A stretch of DNA of 40,608 bases. Origin: Hyphomicrobiales bacterium. GTDB lineage: Bacteria; Pseudomonadota; Alphaproteobacteria; Rhizobiales; Beijerinckiaceae. This document shows positions 33,569 to 40,608 of this stretch, piece after piece. The position numbers and the translations under genes are program-made. How positions within the stretch are numbered: position 1 is the first letter of the stretch; each line of letters starts with the position of its first letter. The stretch spans positions 1 through 40,608 of the forward strand of contig CANGLU010000019.1 of assembly GCA_947455025.1 (NCBI GenBank), read 5' to 3'. The notes below the pieces were generated by a model. That model was given only the letters and a program-made list of their open reading frames with translations, was not told the DNA's origin and searched no databases.

Positions 33569-35311
33569 TCAGCCACCATTGCTTGCGCCACCCGATGCCA
33601 CTGGCTCATCAGGCAGACCATTTGCAATCTTGTCGAGAATCTTCGGCATTTCTTCGGGTTCGGCACCTAAATCACGCGCGTGATTCCATTGAAACTTCGC
33701 TTCCAATTTGCGGCCCAAACGCCAATAGACGTCGCCTAAATGATCATTCACCGTTGGATCAGCCGCTTTAAGCTGCACGGCCTTTTCCATCAATTGAAGC
33801 GCGTTGTCATATTGGCCCAAACGATAGAAAGCCCAACCTAAACTATCGACAATATAACCATCTGCTGGACGTTGTTCGACCGCGCGCCGCAGCATGCGAA
33901 AGGCTTCATCGAGATTGCTGTTTTGTTCGATCCAGGAATAGCCGAGATAGTTCAAAACCAAGGGCTGCTCTGGCGATAGTTCAAGGGCTTTGCGGAAATC
34001 GGCTTCAGCATCCGGCCAACGCTTCAAGCGTTCATAGGCAATGCCGCGCGAGTAATAGATGCTCCAATGGCCCTGATTGGGCGCGCCAATGGATTTGAGC
34101 GCGCCGGAATAGGCTTCAGCCGCTTCAGCAAAGGCTTTTTTAGAGCGATAAATATTGCCTAGCGCAATCAGAGGCTCGGTGTGATCGACGAGCCGCGCAT
34201 TGGTTTGTTTGAGCAATGCGATGGCTTCATCCGAACGGCCAAGCTGCTCGAGATCGAGCGCGCGTTGAATATCGGCGGAGATGCGCAAGGGTGAATCGCT
34301 TTGAACTTTTTCATAGGCCGAGACAGCCGAGTCCAATTGCTTCATGCGCTCATAGGTTTCGGCGATGGCGACATTGGCCGATGCGTGGTCGGGCTGCAGC
34401 CATGTCGCGAGACGCAGGTAAATCAGCGATGAAAGCTCATCGCCATCGCGCGTGACCGCACTGCCTAAACCGAACAGAACTTCAGCCGCGCCTTGCTTTT
34501 CATTCTTGATGCGATCTTCAAGCGGCTTGCCGTTTTCGAGACGATCAAGCGCATCGCGGATGAGCGGGTGACGCGGCAAGACTTTGGCGATTTCCTGATA
34601 GACCGATTTGGCCTCATCAGCCTTACCGAGCGCTACGAGGCTGCGCGCATAAATATCAGCCGTTACGACCGAGTTACGGTCGCTTTCATAGGCTGATTTT
34701 ATGAGGATCAAGGCTTCGTCGGTATTGCCCGCCAATTTGGCAATCAGTCCCGCATGCAGATTGCGAAACGGACGCGTTGCAGGATCATCGGGCATTTTCT
34801 CGATGGTTTCGAGCGCCTTTTTAGAATTGCCCGCTCCGGCCAATGACCATGCGGTCAGGAGGGAAGCCGTCAGATCGCTGTTCTGTTTGCTGCCGCTGCG
34901 CTTCAGCGCTGATTTGGCGGTGTTGAATTGCCCGTCCCGAATGGCGCCCACCGCCATGATCAGCTGCACGATTCCGTTATTGGGGTTTTTGCGGCTGACC
35001 GTCTGCGCCATGCGCACCGCTTCCGTCATATTGCCTTCGGCCAGCATCGTGACGAAAGCGCGTTCGGCGAGGTCGGCGCTGTGGGGATCGAATTTGAGTG
35101 ATTCCGCGTAGAATTGTGCGGCGGCCGACGTATCCGATGACAGGCCGGCGACAAGCGCTGCGAGGTAATTGCCCGAAAGCGTATTGGCGGTGGTCCGATC
35201 AAGGCCCGAGGCTTTATCCGCCTCGGCAAAAGCCGGGCAGGCAAGGCCGATCGCCATCAGGGCCAAAAGTCCTGTTATGGCGCTAGCGGATCGCACGGAA
35301 GGACGAGGCAT
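33569..35311 (-). CDS. Tetratricopeptide-repeat protein, exported
   Basis: 580 residues from the preferred start at 35311. A signal peptide is clear (SAITGLLALMAIGLACPAFAEAD, cleavage near residue 30), so it acts in the periplasm or at the envelope. The rest is a near-continuous TPR solenoid. Units are recognisable around YAESLKFDPHSADLAE, IYLRLATWLQPDHASAN, ADFRKALELSPEQPLVLNYLGYSW and DNALQLMEKAVQLKAADPTVNDHLGDVYW. A start 12 codons upstream (35347) would only precede the signal peptide. It is cotranscribed with ispE, an arrangement I recall from other Rhizobiales. Its partner protein is unknown. Confidence 0.85.
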   Translation of the reverse strand: MPRPSVRSASAITGLLALMAIGLACPAFAEADKASGLDRTTANTLSGNYLAALVAGLSSDTSAAAQFYAESLKFDPHSADLAERAFVTMLAEGNMTEAVRMAQTVSRKNPNNGIVQLIMAVGAIRDGQFNTAKSALKRSGSKQNSDLTASLLTAWSLAGAGNSKKALETIEKMPDDPATRPFRNLHAGLIAKLAGNTDEALILIKSAYESDRNSVVTADIYARSLVALGKADEAKSVYQEIAKVLPRHPLIRDALDRLENGKPLEDRIKNEKQGAAEVLFGLGSAVTRDGDELSSLIYLRLATWLQPDHASANVAIAETYERMKQLDSAVSAYEKVQSDSPLRISADIQRALDLEQLGRSDEAIALLKQTNARLVDHTEPLIALGNIYRSKKAFAEAAEAYSGALKSIGAPNQGHWSIYYSRGIAYERLKRWPDAEADFRKALELSPEQPLVLNYLGYSWIEQNSNLDEAFRMLRRAVEQRPADGYIVDSLGWAFYRLGQYDNALQLMEKAVQLKAADPTVNDHLGDVYWRLGRKLEAKFQWNHARDLGAEPEEMPKILDKIANGLPDEPVASGGASNGG

Positions 35312-35401
35312 AGGAAAGGACCAAACGCTTGAATCGTGTGTAGGCATACGATGTGGTTAACGAGTGCCCCGCTAAAATGGAAGAGAAACAATAAGGCTTC
35401 G

Positions 35402-37081
35402 TTACATATTTGGATAATTCGGTCCGCCGCCGCCTTCCGGCGTTACCCAATTGATGTTTTGCGACGGGTCCTTGATGTCGCAGGTTTTGCAATGAACGCA
35501 ATTTTGCGCGTTGATCACAAATTTTGGATCGGCCTTTGTCTCGGCGTTTGAATAGGTCACTTCATAGACGCCAGCGGGGCAATAAAGCCGGGCAGGCTCA
35601 CCATAAAGCGGCAGGTTTTTGCCAATCGGGATCGACGCATCCGCAAGGGTGAGATGCGCGGGCTGGTCTTCCTCATGGTTGGTGGAGGCTAAAAACACCG
35701 AGGAAAGCTTATCAAAGGACACGACGCCGTCTGGCTTCGGGTAGGAGATCGGTGTGATCGATTTGATGGGCTTGAGCGTTTCAAAATCCGCCTTGCCGTG
35801 GCTTAACGTGCCGAAAAACGAGAAGCCGAAAAGATCATTCGTCCACATATCGAGGCCGCCAAGCGCGATGCCGATATAAGTGCCGAATTTCGACCAAAGC
35901 GGCTTCACATTGCGCACTTTGCGTAGATCGCGGCCAATGGCCGAGAAGCGCCATCCGGCCTCATAATCCGTCAACTCATCGTTTGAGCGGCCTTCATGAA
36001 GGGCGCTTGTGATGTGATCGGCCGCTTGAATACCGGATAACACAGCATTGTGCGAACCCTTGATGCGCGGGACGTTGACAAAGCCCGCCGCGCAACCAAT
36101 CAGCGCGCCGCCTGGGAAGGTGAGCTTCGGGACCGATTGCCAGCCGCCTTCGGTGATGGCGCGCGCGCCATAAGACAGGCGTTTGCCGCCTTCAAAGGTC
36201 TCGCGGATCATCGGATGCGTTTTGAAGCGCTGGAATTCGTCGAATGGCGACAAAGTCGGGTTCTGGTAATTGAGATGCACCACAAAGCCGACGGCGACGA
36301 GATTGTCTTCGAGATGGTAGAGGAAGGAGCCGCCGCCTGTCGTGCCATCCAAGGGCCAGCCGAAGGAATGTTGCACAAGGCCTAGACGGTGCTTGTCGGG
36401 CTTTACCTGCCAAAGTTCTTTGATGCCGATGCCGAATTTGGCGGGATCGCGGCCTTCATCAAGGCGGAATTTTTTGATCAGTGTCTTCGTGAGGCTACCG
36501 CGTGCACCTTCCGCAAAGAGCGTGTATTTCGCGCGCAATTCCATGCCGCGGGTGAAGCTGTCTTTGACTTCATTCTGCTTGGAAATGCCCATATCGCCGG
36601 TGGCGATGCCAACGACTTCGCCCTTTTCGCCGTAAAGTACTTCGGCCGCGGCAAAGCCCGGATAGATTTCAACGCCAAGCGCCTCGGCGCGGGTCGCGAG
36701 CCAACGGCAGACATTGCCGAGCGAGACGATGTAATTGCCGTGATTCGACATGAGCTTGGGCATCAGGAAATTGGGCAGGCGGATGCCGCCTGCTGGTCCA
36801 AGCATCAGAAAATGATCGTCGGTGACTTCCGTCTTGATCGGCGCGTCGGCATCTGAGCGCCAATCGGGCAGCAAGCGATCAAGGCCAATTGGATCAATGA
36901 CCGCGCCTGAGAGGATATGGGCGCCGACTTCCGAGCCTTTTTCGACGACAACAACGGAGAGATCCGGATTTTTCTGCTTCAAGCGGATAGCGGCGGAGAG
37001 GCCTGCAGGGCCTGCACCCACGATTACCACATCGAATTCCATGCCCTCGCGTGGGGTCATGCGTGCCTCAGCCAGATCCAT
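35402..37081 (-). CDS. Electron transfer flavoprotein-ubiquinone oxidoreductase
   Basis: Membrane-associated FAD/4Fe-4S enzyme that passes electrons from ETF (acyl-CoA and amino-acid dehydrogenases) to ubiquinone. It has 559 residues, like the family. The FAD motif VVIVGAGPAGLSAAIRL is near residues 18-34, with ILSGAVIDP shortly after. The C-terminal cluster cysteines occur in LYCPAGVYEV and NCVHCKTCDIKDPSQNINW, ending GGGGPNYPNM. AGAGGA lies 6 bases ahead of the ATG at 37081; the open frame 5' to this is unconserved and rejected. An acyl-CoA dehydrogenase that could feed it is also in the window. Confidence 0.96.
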   Translation of the reverse strand: MDLAEARMTPREGMEFDVVIVGAGPAGLSAAIRLKQKNPDLSVVVVEKGSEVGAHILSGAVIDPIGLDRLLPDWRSDADAPIKTEVTDDHFLMLGPAGGIRLPNFLMPKLMSNHGNYIVSLGNVCRWLATRAEALGVEIYPGFAAAEVLYGEKGEVVGIATGDMGISKQNEVKDSFTRGMELRAKYTLFAEGARGSLTKTLIKKFRLDEGRDPAKFGIGIKELWQVKPDKHRLGLVQHSFGWPLDGTTGGGSFLYHLEDNLVAVGFVVHLNYQNPTLSPFDEFQRFKTHPMIRETFEGGKRLSYGARAITEGGWQSVPKLTFPGGALIGCAAGFVNVPRIKGSHNAVLSGIQAADHITSALHEGRSNDELTDYEAGWRFSAIGRDLRKVRNVKPLWSKFGTYIGIALGGLDMWTNDLFGFSFFGTLSHGKADFETLKPIKSITPISYPKPDGVVSFDKLSSVFLASTNHEEDQPAHLTLADASIPIGKNLPLYGEPARLYCPAGVYEVTYSNAETKADPKFVINAQNCVHCKTCDIKDPSQNINWVTPEGGGGPNYPNM

Positions 37082-37230
37082 GAACAATCCTCTTTGGTGA
37101 ATCGCGGGTTGAACGTTCTTCGCATCCTCTATCGCAAGACTTTTGCACACTCGCAACCTATCCCGACACTGTTGCGTCATAGGGCGACGAAAGACTGGAA
37201 CTTTATCACCAAGCCCAATAGAGTTTAGCG

Positions 37231-38073
37231 ATGAGCACGGGATTGAATGACGAGCGAAAGATGGCGGCCGAGCTATTGGCCTGGCATGTCGCAGCAGGCG
37301 TTGACGCCGCGCTGGACGATGTTCCGCATGATCGCTTTCAAGAGGCGGCGAGCGACGCGCAGGCGCCTCGTGATACGCCCAAACGCATCGCATCGCGATC
37401 CGAGCCCGCCGGAATGGCGGCTAAACCACGCGATTCAGTCTCGGCGGTTACGCTTGTGACGCCTGGTCCGGCCAATGACTGGATTCAGGAGGCGCGCGCA
37501 CGGGCTGCGGCGTCCGCGACTTTGGATGAATTACGCGCCTCTTTGGCCAGTTTTGAAGGATGTCCGCTGAGCCGAACCGCCAAAAGCTGCATTTTGGCCA
37601 ATGCCGCTTCCGAGAACAGCATCATGGTGATCGGCGATGCGCCCGAGGCCGATGATGACCGGAGCGGGGAGGCGTTTTCAGGCCGCCCCGGTGTTTTGCT
37701 CGATGCGATGATGAAGGCGATCGGGCTTGAGCGCGACAGACTTGTATTGACGACATCCATTCCATGGCGTCCGCCGGGCAACCGCGCCGCGACGGTGCAA
37801 GAATTGGAGGTCTGCGCGCCTTTTCTGCTTCGACAGGTGGAATTGGTGAAGCCACGGTTTATCTTGGCGCTCGGCGCGCTGCCGGCGCAATTGCTCGTGG
37901 GACGCAGCGAAAGCATGCTGAAATTGCGCGGTCACTGGTTTGATGTGGAGAACGGCGGGCACCGCGTAAAAATGATGGCGACGTTACCGCCTGCTTATCT
38001 TTTGCGACAGCCGATGCAAAAACGCTTTGCTTGGCGTGATTTGAAGGCGTTTAGGGAAGTGGTTGGTCAGTGA
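37231..38073 (+). CDS. Uracil-DNA glycosylase family 4/5-like protein, degenerate motifs
   Basis: 280 residues: a variable N-terminal ~95 residues and a UDG-fold domain. The family-4 motif normally reading GEAPGxxEDxxGxPFVG is here GDAPEADDDRSGEAFSG (135-151). The later motif HPxYLLR reads PPAYLLR (253-259), so the catalytic-loop His is Pro. SIPWRPPGNR (176-185) and LRGHWFD are retained. Only Cys111, Cys120 and Cys195 remain as possible iron-sulfur ligands, without the first Cys of the C-x2-C pair. The overall scaffold and the neighbour ETF-QO support the family; catalytic activity is uncertain. It diverges from ETF-QO across 149 bp. Confidence 0.82.
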   Translation: MSTGLNDERKMAAELLAWHVAAGVDAALDDVPHDRFQEAASDAQAPRDTPKRIASRSEPAGMAAKPRDSVSAVTLVTPGPANDWIQEARARAAASATLDELRASLASFEGCPLSRTAKSCILANAASENSIMVIGDAPEADDDRSGEAFSGRPGVLLDAMMKAIGLERDRLVLTTSIPWRPPGNRAATVQELEVCAPFLLRQVELVKPRFILALGALPAQLLVGRSESMLKLRGHWFDVENGGHRVKMMATLPPAYLLRQPMQKRFAWRDLKAFREVVGQ

Positions 38074-38076
38074 ATT

Positions 38077-38223
38077 CCTTCTCCCGTTGGGGAGAAGGTG
38101 GTCGCGGAGCGACCGGATGAGGGACTAACGGTCATCATTGAGGATGGATGGTTGAGCTTTATCAGGCAACCACCAGAACCTCATCCCCCTGCTCCGCAGG
38201 GACCTTCTCCTTGAAGGAGAAGG
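38077..38223. repeat. Long palindromic intergenic repeat, family 1 copy B
   Basis: Same design as the copy at 1977-2124: CCTTCTCCC..GGGGAGAAGG at the left, GTCGCGGAGCGAC as the small inner hairpin, CGGATGAGGG, then AGAACCTCATCC, CCCTGCTCCGCAGGG and the right end CCTTCTCCTTGAAGGAGAAGG-like hairpin. It lies 4 bp past the glycosylase-like gene's stop and 16 bp from the end of convergent atpF, again between convergent genes. Confidence 0.85.
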
Positions 38224-38239
38224 GACGGGATATAGAGTG

Positions 38240-38719
38240 TTAGTTAAACTCAGACCGCAAATTGGCGACATTCTTTGTCACCAAGGCTTCACCAGCCGCG
38301 CCCGTTAACGTGCTGCGCAGAATGCTTTCCGACGCTTTCACGGCGGCATCGGCGGCAGCGGCACGAACTTCGGCCATAGCGGATGCTTCGGCTTGCGCAA
38401 TGCGCTTTTCAGCCATTGCACGGCGGCGGACCATGAAGCCTTCGAATTCGGCATCGACTTCGGCGGAATAGCGAGCCGCATCAGCCTTGGCGCGAGCGAT
38501 AATCGCTTCGACTTCTTTTTCGGCCGCCGAAAACTTGGCCTTGTATTCGTGGAAAACGCGTTGGGCTTCGTCGCGCAACGCTTTTGCTTCTTCTAATTCT
38601 TTACGAATGGCCTCTGAACGATTGTCCAAAGCACCAATGATCGTCGAGAACGCCCCGAACCGATACAGTACGCCGAGGAATACAACGAAAGCGATGGCAA
38701 CCCAAACTTCAGCGTCCAT
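38240..38719 (-). CDS. atpF: ATP synthase F0 subunit b
   Basis: 159-residue peripheral-stalk subunit: one N-terminal membrane helix (WVAIAFVVFLGVLYRFGAF, about 6-24) and a long charged helix (RSEAIRKELEEAKALRDEAQRV...) that dimerises with b'. It is the last gene of atpI-atpB-atpE-atpF'-atpF, the F0 order of alphaproteobacteria, where the F1 operon is separate. The gap to b' is 14 bp. A family-1 palindromic repeat just downstream may terminate the operon. Confidence 0.94.
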   Translation of the reverse strand: MDAEVWVAIAFVVFLGVLYRFGAFSTIIGALDNRSEAIRKELEEAKALRDEAQRVFHEYKAKFSAAEKEVEAIIARAKADAARYSAEVDAEFEGFMVRRRAMAEKRIAQAEASAMAEVRAAAADAAVKASESILRSTLTGAAGEALVTKNVANLRSEFN

Positions 38720-38733
38720 GGTGGCCGTCTCCC

Positions 38734-39282
38734 TTAAGCGTTCGAGACATGTCTGACGGCAGCGGAAGCATCCGCAGCACTCGGCGCTTGGCCGGTCAGA
38801 TGTTGGATAATAGCAATGGTCGATTCTGTTGCGATCTCACCGACATTCTGCATGGCTTTGGTTTTGTTGGCCGCAATCGTATGCTCTTCAGCGTCGAGAT
38901 TGGCGGTCAACTCAGCATCAAACGCTTTGCGCTTGGCGATGATTTCGGCGTTGAGCTTATCCCGTGTGCTTTGTCCGATTTCTTCGGCATGCGCATGGGC
39001 GTCGGCCAAGGCCTTTTCAAAAGAGGCGATGGCGTCTTCTGTTTCGGCACGCAAGCGTGCTGCTTCAGCAAGATCGCTGTCATGGGCCGCTTTGCGCGCG
39101 GCAAGAATGCCTTCGACGCGCGGCAAACCAACACGTGACATTAATAGATAGAGGGCGCCAAAGATGATGGCCAGCCAAAGCAATTGGCTGCCGAAGGTCG
39201 ATGGGTCAAAGGGAGGGAACACGCCGCTTGCGTGGCCACCATCATGACCGACTTCGGTATTCGTCTGTTCTGTCGAAGCCAT
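38734..39282 (-). CDS. atpG: ATP synthase F0 subunit b'
   Basis: 182-residue second b-type stalk subunit, often named AtpG or AtpF2 in this group. The N-terminus is hydrophilic (EVGHDGGHASGVFPPFDPSTF), then comes a membrane helix (QLLWLAIIFGALYLLMSRVGL, about 33-53), then a long Ala/Glu-rich helix (ARKAAHDSDLAEAARLRAETEDA) for pairing with subunit b. The C-terminal tail is Ala-rich. It follows atpE across 72 bp that contain a GC-rich hairpin. Confidence 0.93.
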   Translation of the reverse strand: MASTEQTNTEVGHDGGHASGVFPPFDPSTFGSQLLWLAIIFGALYLLMSRVGLPRVEGILAARKAAHDSDLAEAARLRAETEDAIASFEKALADAHAHAEEIGQSTRDKLNAEIIAKRKAFDAELTANLDAEEHTIAANKTKAMQNVGEIATESTIAIIQHLTGQAPSAADASAAVRHVSNA

Positions 39283-39322
39283 TATCTCTTCTCGCGCTTA
39301 AGACCAATGAATAAGGGCCGAA

Positions 39323-39341
39323 GGGGCGGCTGAACCGCCCC
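39323..39341 (-). other. GC-rich hairpin between atpE and atpF'
   Basis: GGGGCGG (39323-39329) and CCGCCCC (39335-39341) form a perfect 7-bp stem with a 5-nt loop, 13 bases past the atpE stop, with no T-run after it. It is more likely a 3' stabiliser of the atpE message or a partial terminator than a full stop, in keeping with the high copy number of subunit c. Confidence 0.6.
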
Positions 39342-39354
39342 AATGGCAAAGACC

Positions 39355-39585
39355 TTACTTGATCACGAAGAGCAGCAAAATCGCGACAAGGAACGCGAAA
39401 ATGCCAAGACCTTCGGCAAGTGCTGCACCGATGAAGGCGCGGCCGAACTGGCTGTCGGAAGCCGATGGGTTACGCAGCGCGCCCGACAAGAAGTTGCCGA
39501 AAATCACGCCGACGCCGATGGCTGCGATGCCCATGCCGATAGCCGCGAGACCAGCGCCGATATATTTTGCAGAGACGGGATCCAT
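39355..39585 (-). CDS. atpE: ATP synthase F0 subunit c
   Basis: 76-residue proteolipid: two membrane helices joined by the polar RNP loop (Arg38-Asn39-Pro40). Helix 1 is Gly/Ala rich ([21 protein letters not shown]). Helix 2 carries the proton-binding carboxylate Glu58 ([15 protein letters not shown]); there is no sodium-binding signature that I can see. GGAG stands about 6 bases ahead of the ATG at 39585. It forms the rotating c-ring and needs more protein than its neighbours. Confidence 0.96.
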   Translation of the reverse strand: MDPVSAKYIGAGLAAIGMGIAAIGVGVIFGNFLSGALRNPSASDSQFGRAFIGAALAEGLGIFAFLVAILLLFVIK

Positions 39586-39638
39586 GGTGTGCTCCTATGA
39601 GATGGTTGGATCAGTGGGATAGATAACCAGACACTCGA

Positions 39639-40394
39639 TTAGTGGCCGGGATGGATCGCGTCGTTAAGATAGACGCAAGTGAGAATGGCGAAAACATAAG
39701 CCTGCAAGAAGGCCACGAGAAGTTCGAGCGCGGATAGCGCGACCGTCATCGCAAAAGGCAAAGGCGATAAAATCACCGCCCATGTGCCTGACGCCAAAAG
39801 CATGGCCACGAAACCGCCAAACACGTTCAACGTAATGTGCCCTGCCAACATATTGGCGAACAAACGAACGGAAAGGCTGATCGGGCGGGAAATGAACGAG
39901 ATCACTTCGATCAAAACGAGCAAAGGCAACAGCACCGGCGATACGCCCGACGGCACGAAGAGACCTAAGAAATGCAGGCCATTCTTATAGAAGCCATACA
40001 AAATAACGGTGAGAATTACGATCGCAGCCAGTGCGAAGGTAACAATGATGTGGCTTGTCACCGAGAAGGTGAAAGGGATCAAGCCAATCAGATTGGCGAT
40101 CAACACAAACATAAAGAGCGAGAAGACAAGAGGGAAGAAACGCATGCCTTCATGGCCTGCCGAGCCACGCACCGTGCTGGCCACAAACTCATAAGCCACT
40201 TCGCCCAGAGACTGAAGGCGACCCGGTACAAGTGCCTTAGGCGCGGTGCCGATAATCATGACGAACGTAGCAACCACCAAAATGGCGATCATGTACGCGG
40301 CCGAATTTGTGACGGTCAGGCCCCCAAGGTGGAACATGGGTTCGATCACAAACTGGTGGATGGGGTCGATTGCCCCTTCGCTTTCAGCCGCCAC
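39639..40394 (-). CDS. atpB: ATP synthase F0 subunit a
   Basis: 251-residue integral membrane subunit forming the proton half-channels next to the c-ring. The start is GTG at 40394, with GAGGAG 8 bases ahead. The essential Arg lies in [16 protein letters not shown], and the last helices ([24 protein letters not shown]) carry the conserved Gln and Tyr. About five to six hydrophobic helices are visible. It lies 49 bp after atpI, a gap containing a perfect 23-bp palindrome. Confidence 0.96.
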   Translation of the reverse strand: MAAESEGAIDPIHQFVIEPMFHLGGLTVTNSAAYMIAILVVATFVMIIGTAPKALVPGRLQSLGEVAYEFVASTVRGSAGHEGMRFFPLVFSLFMFVLIANLIGLIPFTFSVTSHIIVTFALAAIVILTVILYGFYKNGLHFLGLFVPSGVSPVLLPLLVLIEVISFISRPISLSVRLFANMLAGHITLNVFGGFVAMLLASGTWAVILSPLPFAMTVALSALELLVAFLQAYVFAILTCVYLNDAIHPGH

Positions 40395-40414
40395 GTTCTT
40401 CGCTCCTCGTTACG

Positions 40415-40437
40415 TCAAATCAGACCGTCTGATTTGA
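40415..40437. promoter_or_regulatory. Perfect 11-bp inverted repeat between atpI and atpB
   Basis: TCAAATCAGAC (40415-40425) and its exact complement (40427-40437) are separated by one base. In RNA this would form a hairpin of about 9-10 pairs with a tight loop, 6 bp after the atpI stop and 20 bp ahead of the atpB ribosome-binding site. No T-run follows. It could be an RNA-processing or attenuation hairpin, or a protein-binding operator. Confidence 0.55.
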
Positions 40438-40443
40438 AGAATT

Positions 40444-40608
40444 TCATTTCCGCTTCACGGACACGCTTGCCGATTTCATCATGTTCCAAAAACCGGCCGC
40501 AACGCCCAGTATCAGAAACACAATCAAAAACAAAGGCGACATACCCGACCATTGATCAAGTTGCCAACCGATAATTGCGCCAACCAGCACGCCAGACACC
40601 AATTCCGC
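40444..40608 (-). CDS. atpI: ATP synthase protein I (AtpI), C-terminal part
   Basis: The last 54 codons of a gene that runs off the right end of the window; it was found by reading the reverse strand directly. It has two hydrophobic stretches, ELVSGVLVGAIIGWQLD and MSPLFLIVFLILGVAAGFWNMM, then a basic tail ending SVKRK before TGA. This is the pattern of AtpI/AtpZ-type membrane proteins encoded at the head of F0 operons, which help c-ring assembly or magnesium supply. Position directly before atpB supports the call. Confidence 0.85.
   Translation of the reverse strand, partial: AELVSGVLVGAIIGWQLDQWSGMSPLFLIVFLILGVAAGFWNMMKSASVSVKRK

Noticed and set aside
37082-37393. Upstream extension of the ETF-QO reading frame by 104 codons
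   Set aside because: The sequence is unconserved and would overlap the divergent glycosylase-like gene. A strong AGAGGA ribosome-binding site precedes the ATG at 37081, which gives the family length.

Overview
The window looks like an ordinary chromosomal stretch from an alphaproteobacterium of the Rhizobiales (Hyphomicrobiales) type. The evidence is the split F0 cluster with two b-type subunits (atpI-atpB-atpE-atpF'-atpF), a NadQ-type regulator together with a nadABC operon, the neighbour set ETF-QO / TPR protein / ispE, the xseB ... tlyA / RNA methyltransferase / FAD-oxidase run, and palindromic repeats of a kind common in that order. This assignment rests on remembered gene families and gene order, not on a database search. 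No rRNA, tRNA, CRISPR array, prophage or complete insertion sequence was seen.

Layout, left to right. Positions 112-1949 hold pdxH, a short-chain dehydrogenase and a Nudix hydrolase, closed by a palindromic repeat. A dihydroorotase-like amidohydrolase (minus strand) is divergent from a tight five-gene operon at 3552-7114: ygfZ-like, tag, an HD hydrolase, a Cys-phosphatase and a NadQ-type regulator. A shared bidirectional terminator follows, then ald with its divergent Lrp/AsnC regulator. Positions 8949-13677 hold xseB, pirin, tlyA, a TrmA/RlmD-family methyltransferase and a GlcD-like oxidase. Positions 13674-20504 hold yedK, a long acyl-CoA dehydrogenase, a threonylcarbamoyl-AMP synthase, a LysR regulator, an AcuI/YhdH reductase and an MFS transporter. 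ppdK and a SleB-type wall hydrolase follow.

Positions 24685-25784 are the only real accessory stretch. They hold a four-copy ~21-bp tandem repeat, a decayed duplicate of the end of a small gene, a strongly structured candidate leader RNA with its own plausible promoter, the intact 70-codon small gene, and two copies of a GTCATTGCGAGCG-type palindromic repeat. The last part of the window, all on the minus strand except the glycosylase-like gene, holds nadA-nadB-nadC, glyQ-glyS, ispE, a TPR protein, ETF-QO, a degenerate family-4 uracil-DNA-glycosylase-like gene (plus strand) and the F0 ATP synthase operon, which is cut by the right end within atpI.

The best connections inside the window are as follows. 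(1) The NadQ-type regulator at 6131-7114 has a degenerate, probably non-catalytic Nudix box. Two ATRCTC-N5-GAGYAT palindromes just upstream of nadA fit the idea that it represses de novo NAD synthesis. (2) The leader at 25172-25391 folds on paper into a closed four-way junction with an alternative pairing. It is the best candidate for something undescribed. (3) Two enzymes have unexpected substitutions at key positions: Gln for the first metal His in the dihydroorotase-like protein, and loss of motif residues in the uracil-DNA-glycosylase-like protein.
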